Shown: positions 1 to 7,037 of the stretch, piece by piece
How positions within the stretch are numbered: the stretch's first letter is position 1
Layout of the letters: each line of letters begins with the position of its first letter
From: CAYURR01 sp964446745
GTDB lineage: Bacteria; Bacillota; Clostridia; Lachnospirales; WQUN01
Assembly: GCA_964446745.1 (NCBI GenBank)
Contig: CAYURR010000152.1
Span: 1-7,090 of the forward strand
Length of the DNA: 7,090 bases
Direction: 5' to 3'
The notes under the pieces: model-generated
What the model was told of the DNA's origin: nothing
The model's database searches: none
What the model saw: the letters and a program-made list of their open reading frames with translations, nothing else
Translations under genes and position numbers: made by a program

Positions 1-1697
1 AGACCCTTGGAATGGATTATAATACCGTTTTAAGTAAAGTTTCCAAGAAGGTTGCGCTCGAGCGCATAAAGACAAAAGTCGACAAATCCGTGGCGGATAC
101 GATACGTGCGTATAACCTGCCGGGCGTAATGATCGACGAGGACGTAAAGCGTGTCTATCCATACGCAACGCTCGCATCACAGGTTGTCGGCTTTGTAGGC
201 AAGGACAATCAGGGTATCATCGGCCTCGAGGCCAAATATGACGGCTATCTGAAAGGGCAAAACGGCAAGATACTGACCGAGACGGACGTTCTGGGCCGTG
301 AGCTGCCAAACGGGCGTCAGATACGTGTTGAGCCCACACCGGGTCTAAACCTCGTGACGACAGTCGACGTGATGCTGCAGCAATATGCGGAGCAGACGAT
401 CGAGAAGGCCGTTCTTCAAAAGAACGCAAAGCGAGGGGTTATCATCCTGATGAACCCGCAAAACGGCGAGATCTATGCAATGGCAAACAAGCCCGACTTT
501 GATCTGAACCAGCCGTTTCAGATACAGGACCCGTTCATGTCTCAGATGTGGGATACCATGAGCGACAAGGAACGTTCGGATGCGCTCAACCAGATGTGGC
601 GCAATTTTTCCATAAACGACACCTACGAGCCCGGCTCGACGTTTAAGATCATCACGTCAGCTGCGGGCTTACAGGAAAACATCGTCGATATAAACACCCC
701 GTTTTCGTGCAACGGCTCGTCGACCGTCGCGGGTCGTCAGATCAAATGCTGGCGTTATCCTCGTGCGCACGGCAGCGAGACATTTTTGCAGGGCGTAGAA
801 AACTCCTGCAACCCTGTGTTTATGTCTGTTGCGGAAAAGCTCGGTGCGCAGACCTTTTACGATTATCTAATAAAATTTGGATTTAATGAAAAGACCGGGA
901 TCGACCTACCCGGTGAGGCAAAGGGCATACTCTACAAGCCCGAAAAGATCGGCCCGGTCGAGCTCGCGACGATGAGCTTCGGGCAGTCCCTTACGATCAC
1001 CCCGTTACAGCTACTGCGTGCTTCGGCTGCGACGGTCAACGGCGGCTACTTAATCACGCCCCACCTGGGCAAGGCACTCGCGGACAGCGATGGCAAGATC
1101 GTAGAGACACTCAGCTTCCCGGATGCGCGTATGCTCGCCGAGGAGGAGCTCGCAAACCCCGATGCGCCCTCAAAGCGCGTGGTCTCCAAAGAAACCTCCG
1201 AGACGATGAAGTTCATTTTGCAGAGCGTTGTCTATGCGGGCACCGGTAACAAGACCTATATACCGGGCTACCGCGTCGGCGGCAAGACCGCCACAAGTGA
1301 AAAACTGCCGCGCCGCAGCGGTAAGTATATCGCGTCGTTTCTCGCGTTTGCACCCGCGGACGATCCGCAGGTCATGGCTATCGTGCTCTTAGACGAACCG
1401 CAGGGCACATATTACGGCGGCGCAGTCGCGGGTCCGATCATGAAGGAGATCCTCGAAAACGCCCTACCCTACCTGAATGTCACTCGCGCATATACCGACG
1501 ATGAGATCAAGCTACCCGGCACCGCCCTTGTGCCCGTGCCTTCTGTTACGGGTTTGAGCGTCGGCGAGGCAAAGAAGGTGCTCGAGGCATCGGGGCTTGA
1601 GGCCACGGTCATCGGCGAGGGCGATGTGGTTATGAAACAATTCCCGCTTTCGGGCGAAGAGGTCAACCAGAAATCAAAGATACTGCTATACACATAA
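1..1697 (+). CDS. ftsI: Class B penicillin-binding protein (FtsI/SpoVD family D,D-transpeptidase), 5' partial
   Basis: Peptidoglycan D,D-transpeptidase that cross-links stem peptides on the outer face of the membrane, normally paired with an FtsW/SpoVE glycosyltransferase. The frame is open to the window edge (codons ACC CTT GGA precede the first ATG at 12). The visible part begins inside the N-terminal dimerisation domain, so the membrane anchor and true start lie upstream. Counting from the ATG at 12, the dimerisation-domain part covers about residues 1-115 (LPGVMIDEDVKRVYP, VVGFVGKDNQGIIGLE). The transpeptidase domain runs from about 140 to 485, with catalytic STFK at 209-212 in YEPGSTFK, SCN at 265-267 and KTA at 425-427 in GGKTATSE. 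A single PASTA domain (about 503-561) ends the protein. KTAT replaces the textbook KTGT, a variant I recall from clostridial SpoVD proteins. The PASTA domain and operon position fit SpoVD or a vegetative FtsI/PBP2 equally well; sequence alone does not decide between sporulation and division. Confidence 0.95.
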   Translation, partial: TLGMDYNTVLSKVSKKVALERIKTKVDKSVADTIRAYNLPGVMIDEDVKRVYPYATLASQVVGFVGKDNQGIIGLEAKYDGYLKGQNGKILTETDVLGRELPNGRQIRVEPTPGLNLVTTVDVMLQQYAEQTIEKAVLQKNAKRGVIILMNPQNGEIYAMANKPDFDLNQPFQIQDPFMSQMWDTMSDKERSDALNQMWRNFSINDTYEPGSTFKIITSAAGLQENIVDINTPFSCNGSSTVAGRQIKCWRYPRAHGSETFLQGVENSCNPVFMSVAEKLGAQTFYDYLIKFGFNEKTGIDLPGEAKGILYKPEKIGPVELATMSFGQSLTITPLQLLRASAATVNGGYLITPHLGKALADSDGKIVETLSFPDARMLAEEELANPDAPSKRVVSKETSETMKFILQSVVYAGTGNKTYIPGYRVGGKTATSEKLPRRSGKYIASFLAFAPADDPQVMAIVLLDEPQGTYYGGAVAGPIMKEILENALPYLNVTRAYTDDEIKLPGTALVPVPSVTGLSVGEAKKVLEASGLEATVIGEGDVVMKQFPLSGEEVNQKSKILLYT

Positions 1698-1713
1698 ATC
1701 AAATCTGTTACGC

Positions 1714-1720
1714 GAGGAGA
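1714..1720 (+). promoter_or_regulatory. Ribosome binding site that decides the murE start
   Basis: GAGGAGA precedes two in-frame ATGs. Its AGGAG core (1715-1719) lies only 2 nt before the ATG at 1722 but 8 nt before the ATG at 1728, which is normal spacing. The 1728 start also gives an N-terminus MLLKEVLRGL that looks like other MurE proteins. The 1728 start is therefore preferred. Confidence 0.8.
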
Positions 1721-1727
1721 AATGCAC

Positions 1728-3293
1728 ATGCTGCTCAAAGAGGTTTTGCGTGGACTACAATATGAGATTTTGCAAGGCTCCAATGTCGATATAGGCGGCA
1801 TTTCGATCGATTCCCGCAGGCTTAGGACCGATACGTTGTTTGTCTGCCTCGTGGGTACAAAGGTCAACGGCCACAGCTATATAAACGACGCGGCGCGCGA
1901 GGGCGTAGCCGCGATATTGATCAGCGAGGCGCAGCCATCTTACCCGCCTAACACCGCAATCATACGCGTTGCGAACACCAGGCACGCGCTGGCTATAGCC
2001 GCTGCCAATCTGGCTCGCCACCCTTCGGACAGCTTTGACCTCATAGGCGTGACGGGCACGAAGGGTAAGACCTCCACGACATATTTCATGGATGCGGTGC
2101 TCAGCGAGATCGGCCACAAGGTCGGCGTGATCGGTACGATCGGCTTTCGCATCGGCAACAGGAAGCTCGATCTGCACAGCGAGACAGCCACCACGCCTGA
2201 TCCAGTCGAGCTGCAGCAGCTATTCTCGGACATGAAAGACGAACGCGTAAACGATGTCGTGATGGAGGTCAGCTCCCACGCACTCGCGTTGCACAAGGTG
2301 GACGGCCTCAAATTCCATGTGGGCATCTTTACGAACCTCGCGCACGAACATCTTGAGTTCCACAAGACAATGGAGGATTACCGCGACGCAAAAGCTCGGT
2401 TGTTTGAGTTGTGTCGCTACGGTGTTATCAATGCGGACGATCCGGCCGCGGCATTTATGCAAGCACACGCTCAGCAGACGAACCCACACTGCATCTGCAT
2501 GACCTACGGCATCGACCGCCCAGCTAACCTGAACGCCAAGAACATCCGTTACCTCGACAATGGGGTCGCGTTTGACCTCGAGCTTAAAAACCTGACATCC
2601 GATAGTGAGAACCTCCCGCACGCCAACATGCCGCATGTGCCGTTGGGCTTCAAGGACGGCCTCGTGAACGACAAGAACGACCCGTTCTTTGTTTCGATAA
2701 AGGGACGCTTTACCGTATATAACATCCTGTCCGTGATCAGCGCGGCTATGGTTATGAACATCCCGCTCTCGGCTGTCAAATCCGCTATCGCAAAGCTGGA
2801 GACTGTGCCGGGGCGCATCCAGGATGTCCCAAACCCCTACGGCTTCCATGTTATCGTGGACTACGCGCACACCCCCAACTCGCTGGTAAATATCATCAAT
2901 GCCGTACGGATGTTCACAAAGGGCAAACTAATCACATTGTTCGGCTGCGGCGGCGACAAGGATACGGGCAAGCGCCCGATGATGGGCAAGATCGCGGGTG
3001 AGCTGTCCGACTACTGCATATTGACCTCGGACAATCCGCGAACCGAGGACCCCGAAGCTATACTCGATATGATCGAGCAAGGTGTGCTCGAGACCTCCTG
3101 CCCTTACGAGCGTTTGGCGGATCGGCAAGAGGCCATCAACCGTGGGATATCCCTACTCTCGCCCGAGGATGCGTTGATCATAGCGGGCAAGGGCCATGAA
3201 AACTATCAGATATTGGCAGATCGGACGATACACTTTGACGATGTGGAGATCGCACAGAGCGCGATCAAATCCATCGGGAGGTCGGCACATTGA
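1728..3293 (+). CDS. murE: UDP-MurNAc-L-Ala-D-Glu:meso-diaminopimelate ligase MurE
   Basis: Cytoplasmic ATP-dependent ligase adding the third stem-peptide residue to UDP-MurNAc-L-Ala-D-Glu. From the start at 1728 it is 521 residues, somewhat longer than the roughly 490-500 usual for the family. Domain 1 (about 1-95) binds the UDP sugar (DSRRL, LFVCLVG, NGHSYI). The central ATPase domain carries the P-loop GTKGKTS at 110-116, ETATTPDP near 152-159, EVSSHALALHKVDG, and the probable carbamylated lysine at 222 in YRDAK. The C-terminal domain has YAHTP at 379-383, GCGGDKDTGKRP, and DNPR at 435-438, the signature of meso-DAP-adding enzymes, then IIAGKGHENYQ and HFDD. The usual DHLD motif reads EHLE here, and an insertion of about 20-30 residues sits near 289-318. 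The 3' end overlaps murF by 4 nt. The family assignment is secure; the DAP specificity is inferred from DNPR. Confidence 0.97.
   Translation: MLLKEVLRGLQYEILQGSNVDIGGISIDSRRLRTDTLFVCLVGTKVNGHSYINDAAREGVAAILISEAQPSYPPNTAIIRVANTRHALAIAAANLARHPSDSFDLIGVTGTKGKTSTTYFMDAVLSEIGHKVGVIGTIGFRIGNRKLDLHSETATTPDPVELQQLFSDMKDERVNDVVMEVSSHALALHKVDGLKFHVGIFTNLAHEHLEFHKTMEDYRDAKARLFELCRYGVINADDPAAAFMQAHAQQTNPHCICMTYGIDRPANLNAKNIRYLDNGVAFDLELKNLTSDSENLPHANMPHVPLGFKDGLVNDKNDPFFVSIKGRFTVYNILSVISAAMVMNIPLSAVKSAIAKLETVPGRIQDVPNPYGFHVIVDYAHTPNSLVNIINAVRMFTKGKLITLFGCGGDKDTGKRPMMGKIAGELSDYCILTSDNPRTEDPEAILDMIEQGVLETSCPYERLADRQEAINRGISLLSPEDALIIAGKGHENYQILADRTIHFDDVEIAQSAIKSIGRSAH
3276..3282 (+). promoter_or_regulatory. 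Ribosome binding site for the TTG start of murF, inside murE
   Basis: GGGAGGT lies within the last codons of murE and ends 7 nt before the TTG at 3290. Its strength and spacing support TTG as the murF initiator. The TTG shares bases with the murE TGA stop (TTGA, 3290-3293), which suggests translational coupling. Confidence 0.8.
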
Positions 3294-4630
3294 ACATCCC
3301 CTTATTAGAGCTTCTAAGATCATGCAGCGCGGCCTGCGATACCTCGCTGTCCATGTTTGACCTACAGCGGGTTATAGTGCAGGGTGTTTCGACGGATACA
3401 CGCGAGGATCTGACCGGCAAGCTGTTCGTGCCCCTGCGTGGCGAACGCTTCGACGGGCACGATTATATCGAACTCGCGCTCCAAAAGGGCGCTGTTGCGG
3501 CGCTGTCGGAGCCGCAGTCTCCATCTGACGCGCGCAATCCGAAGATTTTCTATGTCAACTCGACCTATACCGCGCTAAAGGAAATGGCCGAATACTACCG
3601 CAGCCGCTTTCATCTAAAGGTTGTGGCTGTAACGGGCAGCGTGGGAAAGACGACGACAAAGGATCTGATCGCGAGCGTGCTCTCACAACGTTACAGCGTA
3701 TTAAAGACGCGTGGCAATCTGAATAACGAGATAGGTCTGCCGCAGATGGTATTTCAAATGGACCAAGGATATGATTATGCGGTGCTCGAAATGGGAATGA
3801 ATCACTTCGGGGAGATACGCGCGCTCTCGCGCATAGCTAAGCCAGACATCTGCGTGATCACCAATATAGGTGTCGCTCATATGGAAAATTTGGGCAGCCG
3901 CGAGGGGATTTTAAAAGCAAAGTCCGAGGTTTTCGAGTACATGAACCCGAACGGTATTGCGGTCTTAAACGGCGACGACACATATCTGCGCATGCTCGAA
4001 AACGGCGCGGAGGATATCTGTGGATGTCGTCCCAAGCATATGCGCTTCTTTGGCATCAATGAGGGAAACGACTACATAGCTTCGGATTATGACCTGAATA
4101 TCCCTATGCCGGGCAAGCATATGGTGTATAACGCGATGGCCGCGACAGCCGTTGGCGAATTGGCGAACCTCACACGCGACGAGATCAAGGCCGGCATCGA
4201 GGGCTTTCGCGCTTCAAAGAACCGGATGGAGTTTATCAAAACTCCGCTGTTTACGCTGATTAGCGACTGCTATAACGCGAACCCCGATTCGATGAATGCC
4301 GCTTTGCATGTACTGTCCGAGATAAAGACGCGTAAGGTTGCGATCTTCGGAGATATGTTCGAGCTCGGCTCGGAGGCGCGCGCTATGCACTACGAGGTAG
4401 GTCGGCTCGCGGCGGCACTCAGTATCGACGTGATGATCTGCGTGGGCGAGCTCGCGACTGAGATAGCGGACGGCTTTTCCGGTATCATGGCGTATTGCTA
4501 CCCGGACAAATCCTCGTGTATCACCGCCCTACCCGAAATACTAAAGCCTGATGATACGATTTTGATAAAGGCCTCGCATGCGATGGCCTTCGAGGAGATC
4601 ACCGAGTATCTGCGCGCTTTTAAAATATGA
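3290..4630 (+). CDS. murF: UDP-MurNAc-tripeptide:D-alanyl-D-alanine ligase MurF
   Basis: Cytoplasmic ATP-dependent ligase that attaches D-Ala-D-Ala to UDP-MurNAc-tripeptide, completing the pentapeptide precursor. It has 446 residues, close to the usual family length. The N-terminal substrate domain (about 1-108) has VSTDTRE, GKLFVPLRGERFDGHDYI. The central domain carries the P-loop GSVGKTTTK at 116-124, then TRGNLNNEIGLP, EMGMNHFGEI, TNIGVAHMENLGS and a lysine-containing AKSEVF segment near 210-215. The C-terminal domain has YNANPDSM at 328-335 and AIFGDMFELG at 351-360; the usual C-terminal GSRGM-like motif reads ASHAM at 428-432. The start is TTG, chosen because it is the first initiator in frame with a well-placed GGGAGGT and gives a full-length N-terminus. 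The segment before GKHMVYN (about 259-281) is shorter than typical. Murein-pathway context on both sides supports the call. Confidence 0.96.
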   Translation: MNIPLLELLRSCSAACDTSLSMFDLQRVIVQGVSTDTREDLTGKLFVPLRGERFDGHDYIELALQKGAVAALSEPQSPSDARNPKIFYVNSTYTALKEMAEYYRSRFHLKVVAVTGSVGKTTTKDLIASVLSQRYSVLKTRGNLNNEIGLPQMVFQMDQGYDYAVLEMGMNHFGEIRALSRIAKPDICVITNIGVAHMENLGSREGILKAKSEVFEYMNPNGIAVLNGDDTYLRMLENGAEDICGCRPKHMRFFGINEGNDYIASDYDLNIPMPGKHMVYNAMAATAVGELANLTRDEIKAGIEGFRASKNRMEFIKTPLFTLISDCYNANPDSMNAALHVLSEIKTRKVAIFGDMFELGSEARAMHYEVGRLAAALSIDVMICVGELATEIADGFSGIMAYCYPDKSSCITALPEILKPDDTILIKASHAMAFEEITEYLRAFKI

Positions 4631-4635
4631 AAGGA
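4630..4635 (+). promoter_or_regulatory. Ribosome binding site that decides the mraY start
   Basis: AAAGGA begins on the last base of the murF TGA stop (4628-4630) and ends 8 nt before the ATG at 4644. It supports the 4644 start over the upstream in-frame ATG at 4578, which lies inside murF and would add 22 residues unlike an MraY N-terminus. It is weaker than the other sites in the window. Confidence 0.7.
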
Positions 4636-4643
4636 TTGAGAAC

Positions 4644-5624
4644 ATGCTGCAAGCATTGACACCGGCCATATACGCGGCGCTGTTTGCGTTCGCCATTAAT
4701 ATCGTGCTGTGCCCTATCGTGATCCCGTATCTGCACAAGCTCAAATTCGGCCAATTCGTAAGGGACGACGGTCCAAAGACACATCTAAAGAAAACCGGCA
4801 CACCCACGATGGGCGGTATTATGATAATCGCGAGCCTGCTGTTGGTCTCGTTGTTTTACCTAAAGAACAATAACGACGGTGTCGTCGTGTGCCTGATGAC
4901 TGTGGGTTACGGTATCATCGGCTTTGCCGATGACATGCGAAAGATCAAAAATAAACGCTCGCTGGGTCTTACCGCTCTGGAGAAATTCTCAGCGCAGCTC
5001 GTGCTTGCCGGATTATTTATCGCTTATCTGTATTTCGGACGCGGCGATATGGCTGTCACGCAGATATATTTGCCGTTTTCCAAGGGGCTCTATGTAGATA
5101 TGCGCTTGCTGTATATACCGTTTATCCTGTGTGTGATCCTCGGCACCGTCAACGGCGCTAACTTCACGGACGGGCTCGACGGTCAGGCCTCCGGTGTTAC
5201 GGTGTTGATCTGTGCGTTCTTTGTGTTTGTTGCGTGGGCATTGCGCTCACCTGTTATGCCTTTAGCCGGTGCGGCTGTGGGCAGCCTGTTGGGCTTTCTG
5301 TTGTTTAACTCGCATCCTGCGAGGGTTTTTATGGGTGATACGGGCTCGCTCGCTCTCGGCGGATTTGTCGGGACGATCGCCGTGCTCACAAAGATGCCTT
5401 TGTTTATAATCATCGTGGCGTTTATATACCTGATGGAGGTCATGTCCGTAATCATACAGGTCACGTACTTCAAGCTCACCGGACTGCGCTTTTTCAAGAT
5501 GGCACCTATACACCACAGCTTTGAGTTGTCCGGCTGGTCCGAAACAAAGATCGTCGCATTGTTTTACATCATCACGGCTGTGCTGTGCCTCGTGGGTTAT
5601 TTGGGCGCGCAATACATCGCATAA
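4644..5624 (+). CDS. mraY: Phospho-N-acetylmuramoyl-pentapeptide transferase MraY
   Basis: Integral membrane enzyme that transfers phospho-MurNAc-pentapeptide from UDP to undecaprenyl phosphate, releasing UMP and making lipid I on the cytoplasmic face. It has 326 residues, typical for the family, and is very hydrophobic. About ten membrane segments can be drawn, roughly at 8-29, 56-73, 79-95, 115-131, 153-171, 184-200, 205-222, 234-249, 252-273 and 302-322. Conserved cytoplasmic motifs are all present: RDDGPKTHLKKTGTPTMGG (40-58), FADD with the Asp pair at 96-97, NGANFTDGLDG (170-180), FNSHPARVFMGDTGS (221-235, with Asp 232), and PIHHSFELSGW (289-298). In the last motif the third histidine of the usual HHH is serine. 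The gene follows murF after 13 nt and precedes murD after 24 nt, the standard dcw position. Confidence 0.97.
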   Translation: MLQALTPAIYAALFAFAINIVLCPIVIPYLHKLKFGQFVRDDGPKTHLKKTGTPTMGGIMIIASLLLVSLFYLKNNNDGVVVCLMTVGYGIIGFADDMRKIKNKRSLGLTALEKFSAQLVLAGLFIAYLYFGRGDMAVTQIYLPFSKGLYVDMRLLYIPFILCVILGTVNGANFTDGLDGQASGVTVLICAFFVFVAWALRSPVMPLAGAAVGSLLGFLLFNSHPARVFMGDTGSLALGGFVGTIAVLTKMPLFIIIVAFIYLMEVMSVIIQVTYFKLTGLRFFKMAPIHHSFELSGWSETKIVALFYIITAVLCLVGYLGAQYIA

Positions 5625-5648
5625 AGCATCATATATTCGGAGGTATTA

Positions 5649-7028
5649 ATGTATAAAAACGTATTGGTTTGCGGGGTCGCAAGGAGTGGCACAGCCGCCG
5701 CGAAGCTATTAGCATCCGAAGGCGCGAATGTCACGCTACAGGACATAAAGCCCGCCGAAAAGCTGCAGGTTTCGTTAGATGCGCTCGATCACGACGGGAT
5801 CAGGCTCTATTTAGGCAAGAACCCCGACGACATTTTAGACGAGTTCGACCTGGTCGTACCGAGCCCGGGTATACCGTGTGATATACCGTTTCTTGAAAAA
5901 GCGCGTAGCCTCGGTATACCGGTTATCAGCGAGATCGAGCTTGCATATGGCTTTTGCAAGGCTCCGATCATCGCAATTACCGGAACGAATGGCAAGACCT
6001 CCACGACCACGCTCTCCGGCCAAATGATAAAAGCCCACAACCCTCATACAGAGGTCATGGGCAATATAGGCGTACCGTTTTCGGAGCATGTCAGGTCCCT
6101 GCCGTCCGGCGGCATGGCCGTACTCGAGGTCAGTACATTCCAGCTCGAGGCCATCAAGCAGTTCAGACCGCATATAGCGGCGATCATGAACATCACGCCC
6201 GATCATCTGGACAGACACAAGACCATGCAGCGTTACCGCGACCTAAAATACACCGTTGCGTTGAACCAGACAAATGAAGATTATCTGATATTGAACTTCG
6301 ATGATCCGCTCTGCCGCGATATACGCATACATGCGCCGTTTGATATCCACTCGCAGCTGATCTTCTTTTCGACGAAGCAGGTGCTCGATCAGGGTGTGTA
6401 TGTAAATAACGGCATAATAAAAGCCTCGGGTCTGCCTGGAACAGAGGGCATGGTTTTAGACATATGTGCGCTGTCGGAATTGAAGATCGTGGGCTCGCAT
6501 CATTACGAAAACGCGCTCGCATCGGTTGCGATCTCACTGTGTGCAGGCGTCCCGCGTGACGAGATCGTCGCTACGCTGAGATCATTCACGGGGGTTGCGC
6601 ATCGGCTCGAGTATGTACGCACATTGAAGAACATCGTGTTCTACAACGACTCGAAGGCCACAAACACGGACGCGTCCATCAAGGCCATAGAGGCCTTTGC
6701 AGACAGACCCATAGTGTTGATAGCAGGCGGATATGATAAGCATCTGGATTTCGGAGATTTGGTAAAGACCTTTGCAGGGCGTGTGAAGCGACTCATTGTT
6801 ATGGGCGAGGTCGCACAGAAGATTATAGATACCTGTCACGCATATGGGTATGAGCTGATCGATAGGGTCAATTCACTAAAGGATGCGGTCGATACAGCTT
6901 ATGGCCACGCCGTTCCCGGTGACTGCGTTTTGCTCGCGCCCGCATGTGCAAGCTGGGATATGTTTGACAACTTTGAACAGCGCGGTGATCTATTTAAAGA
7001 ATATGTAATGGACTTGGAATTAATTTAG
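5649..7028 (+). CDS. murD: UDP-MurNAc-L-alanine:D-glutamate ligase MurD
   Basis: Cytoplasmic ATP-dependent ligase adding D-glutamate to UDP-MurNAc-L-alanine, two ligase steps before MurF. It has 459 residues, a typical length. The N-terminal Rossmann-like UDP-binding domain (about 1-100) begins VLVCGVARSGTAAAKLL and includes PSPGIP at 71-76. The central domain has the P-loop GTNGKTSTT at 112-120, STFQLE at 162-167 (SSFQLE is more usual), NITPDHLDRH at 181-190, and the probable carbamylated lysine at 200. The C-terminal domain has HRLE at 318-321, NDSKATNTDA at 333-342, IAGGYDKHLDF, and the PACASWDMFDNFEQRG signature near 431-446. The start ATG follows GGAGGT (5639-5644) by 4 nt, slightly short but strong. 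Isoleucine codons by hand count are 17 ATA, 16 ATC and 5 ATT. The stop codon overlaps the next gene's ribosome binding site. Confidence 0.97.
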   Translation: MYKNVLVCGVARSGTAAAKLLASEGANVTLQDIKPAEKLQVSLDALDHDGIRLYLGKNPDDILDEFDLVVPSPGIPCDIPFLEKARSLGIPVISEIELAYGFCKAPIIAITGTNGKTSTTTLSGQMIKAHNPHTEVMGNIGVPFSEHVRSLPSGGMAVLEVSTFQLEAIKQFRPHIAAIMNITPDHLDRHKTMQRYRDLKYTVALNQTNEDYLILNFDDPLCRDIRIHAPFDIHSQLIFFSTKQVLDQGVYVNNGIIKASGLPGTEGMVLDICALSELKIVGSHHYENALASVAISLCAGVPRDEIVATLRSFTGVAHRLEYVRTLKNIVFYNDSKATNTDASIKAIEAFADRPIVLIAGGYDKHLDFGDLVKTFAGRVKRLIVMGEVAQKIIDTCHAYGYELIDRVNSLKDAVDTAYGHAVPGDCVLLAPACASWDMFDNFEQRGDLFKEYVMDLELI

Positions 7029-7033
7029 GAGGT
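7027..7033 (+). promoter_or_regulatory. Ribosome binding site overlapping the murD stop codon
   Basis: AGGAGGT is a near-perfect anti-16S match whose first two bases are the last two bases of the murD TAG stop (7026-7028). It ends 4 nt before the ATG at 7038. This placement supports both the start of the next gene and close translational linkage to murD. Confidence 0.85.
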
Positions 7034-7037
7034 CACC

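Noticed and set aside
12..1697. ATG at 12 as a true start of the PBP gene
   Set aside because: The frame is open upstream to the window edge and the protein would lack the membrane anchor and much of the N-terminal domain; the ATG is internal and the gene is cut by the window.
1722..1727. ATG at 1722 as the murE start
   Set aside because: It lies only 2 nt from the AGGAG core; the ATG at 1728 has 8-nt spacing and gives the family-like N-terminus MLLKE.
1469..1867. Minus-strand open frame spanning the PBP-murE junction
   Set aside because: It runs antisense to the PASTA region and the murE start, and its Ser/Thr-rich product has no domain character.
2220..2870. Minus-strand open frame of 216 codons inside murE
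   Set aside because: It is antisense to a well-supported gene, its product has no recognisable motif, and such shadows are expected opposite GC-balanced coding sequence.
4578..4643. N-terminal extension of mraY from the ATG at 4578
   Set aside because: The added residues are an out-of-frame reading of the murF 3' end, are not hydrophobic or MraY-like, and the AAAGGA site points to 4644.
4656..4661. TTGACA, a possible -35 box at the start of mraY
   Set aside because: No TATAAT-like element lies at the right spacing (the bases near 4679-4684 are GCTGTT) and the hexamer is inside the coding sequence.
5262..5612. Minus-strand open frame of 116 codons opposite the mraY 3' end
   Set aside because: It is antisense to conserved MraY motifs; its His/Asp/Arg-rich composition is typical of a complement reading.
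5625..5648. Possible terminator or regulatory element in the mraY-murD gap
   Set aside because: The 24 nt hold only AT-rich bases and the murD ribosome binding site, with no stem-loop or T-run.
5954..6277. Plus-strand open frame of 107 codons inside murD
   Set aside because: It is an alternate-frame shadow of the murD central domain, with no ribosome binding site of its own and no recognisable product.
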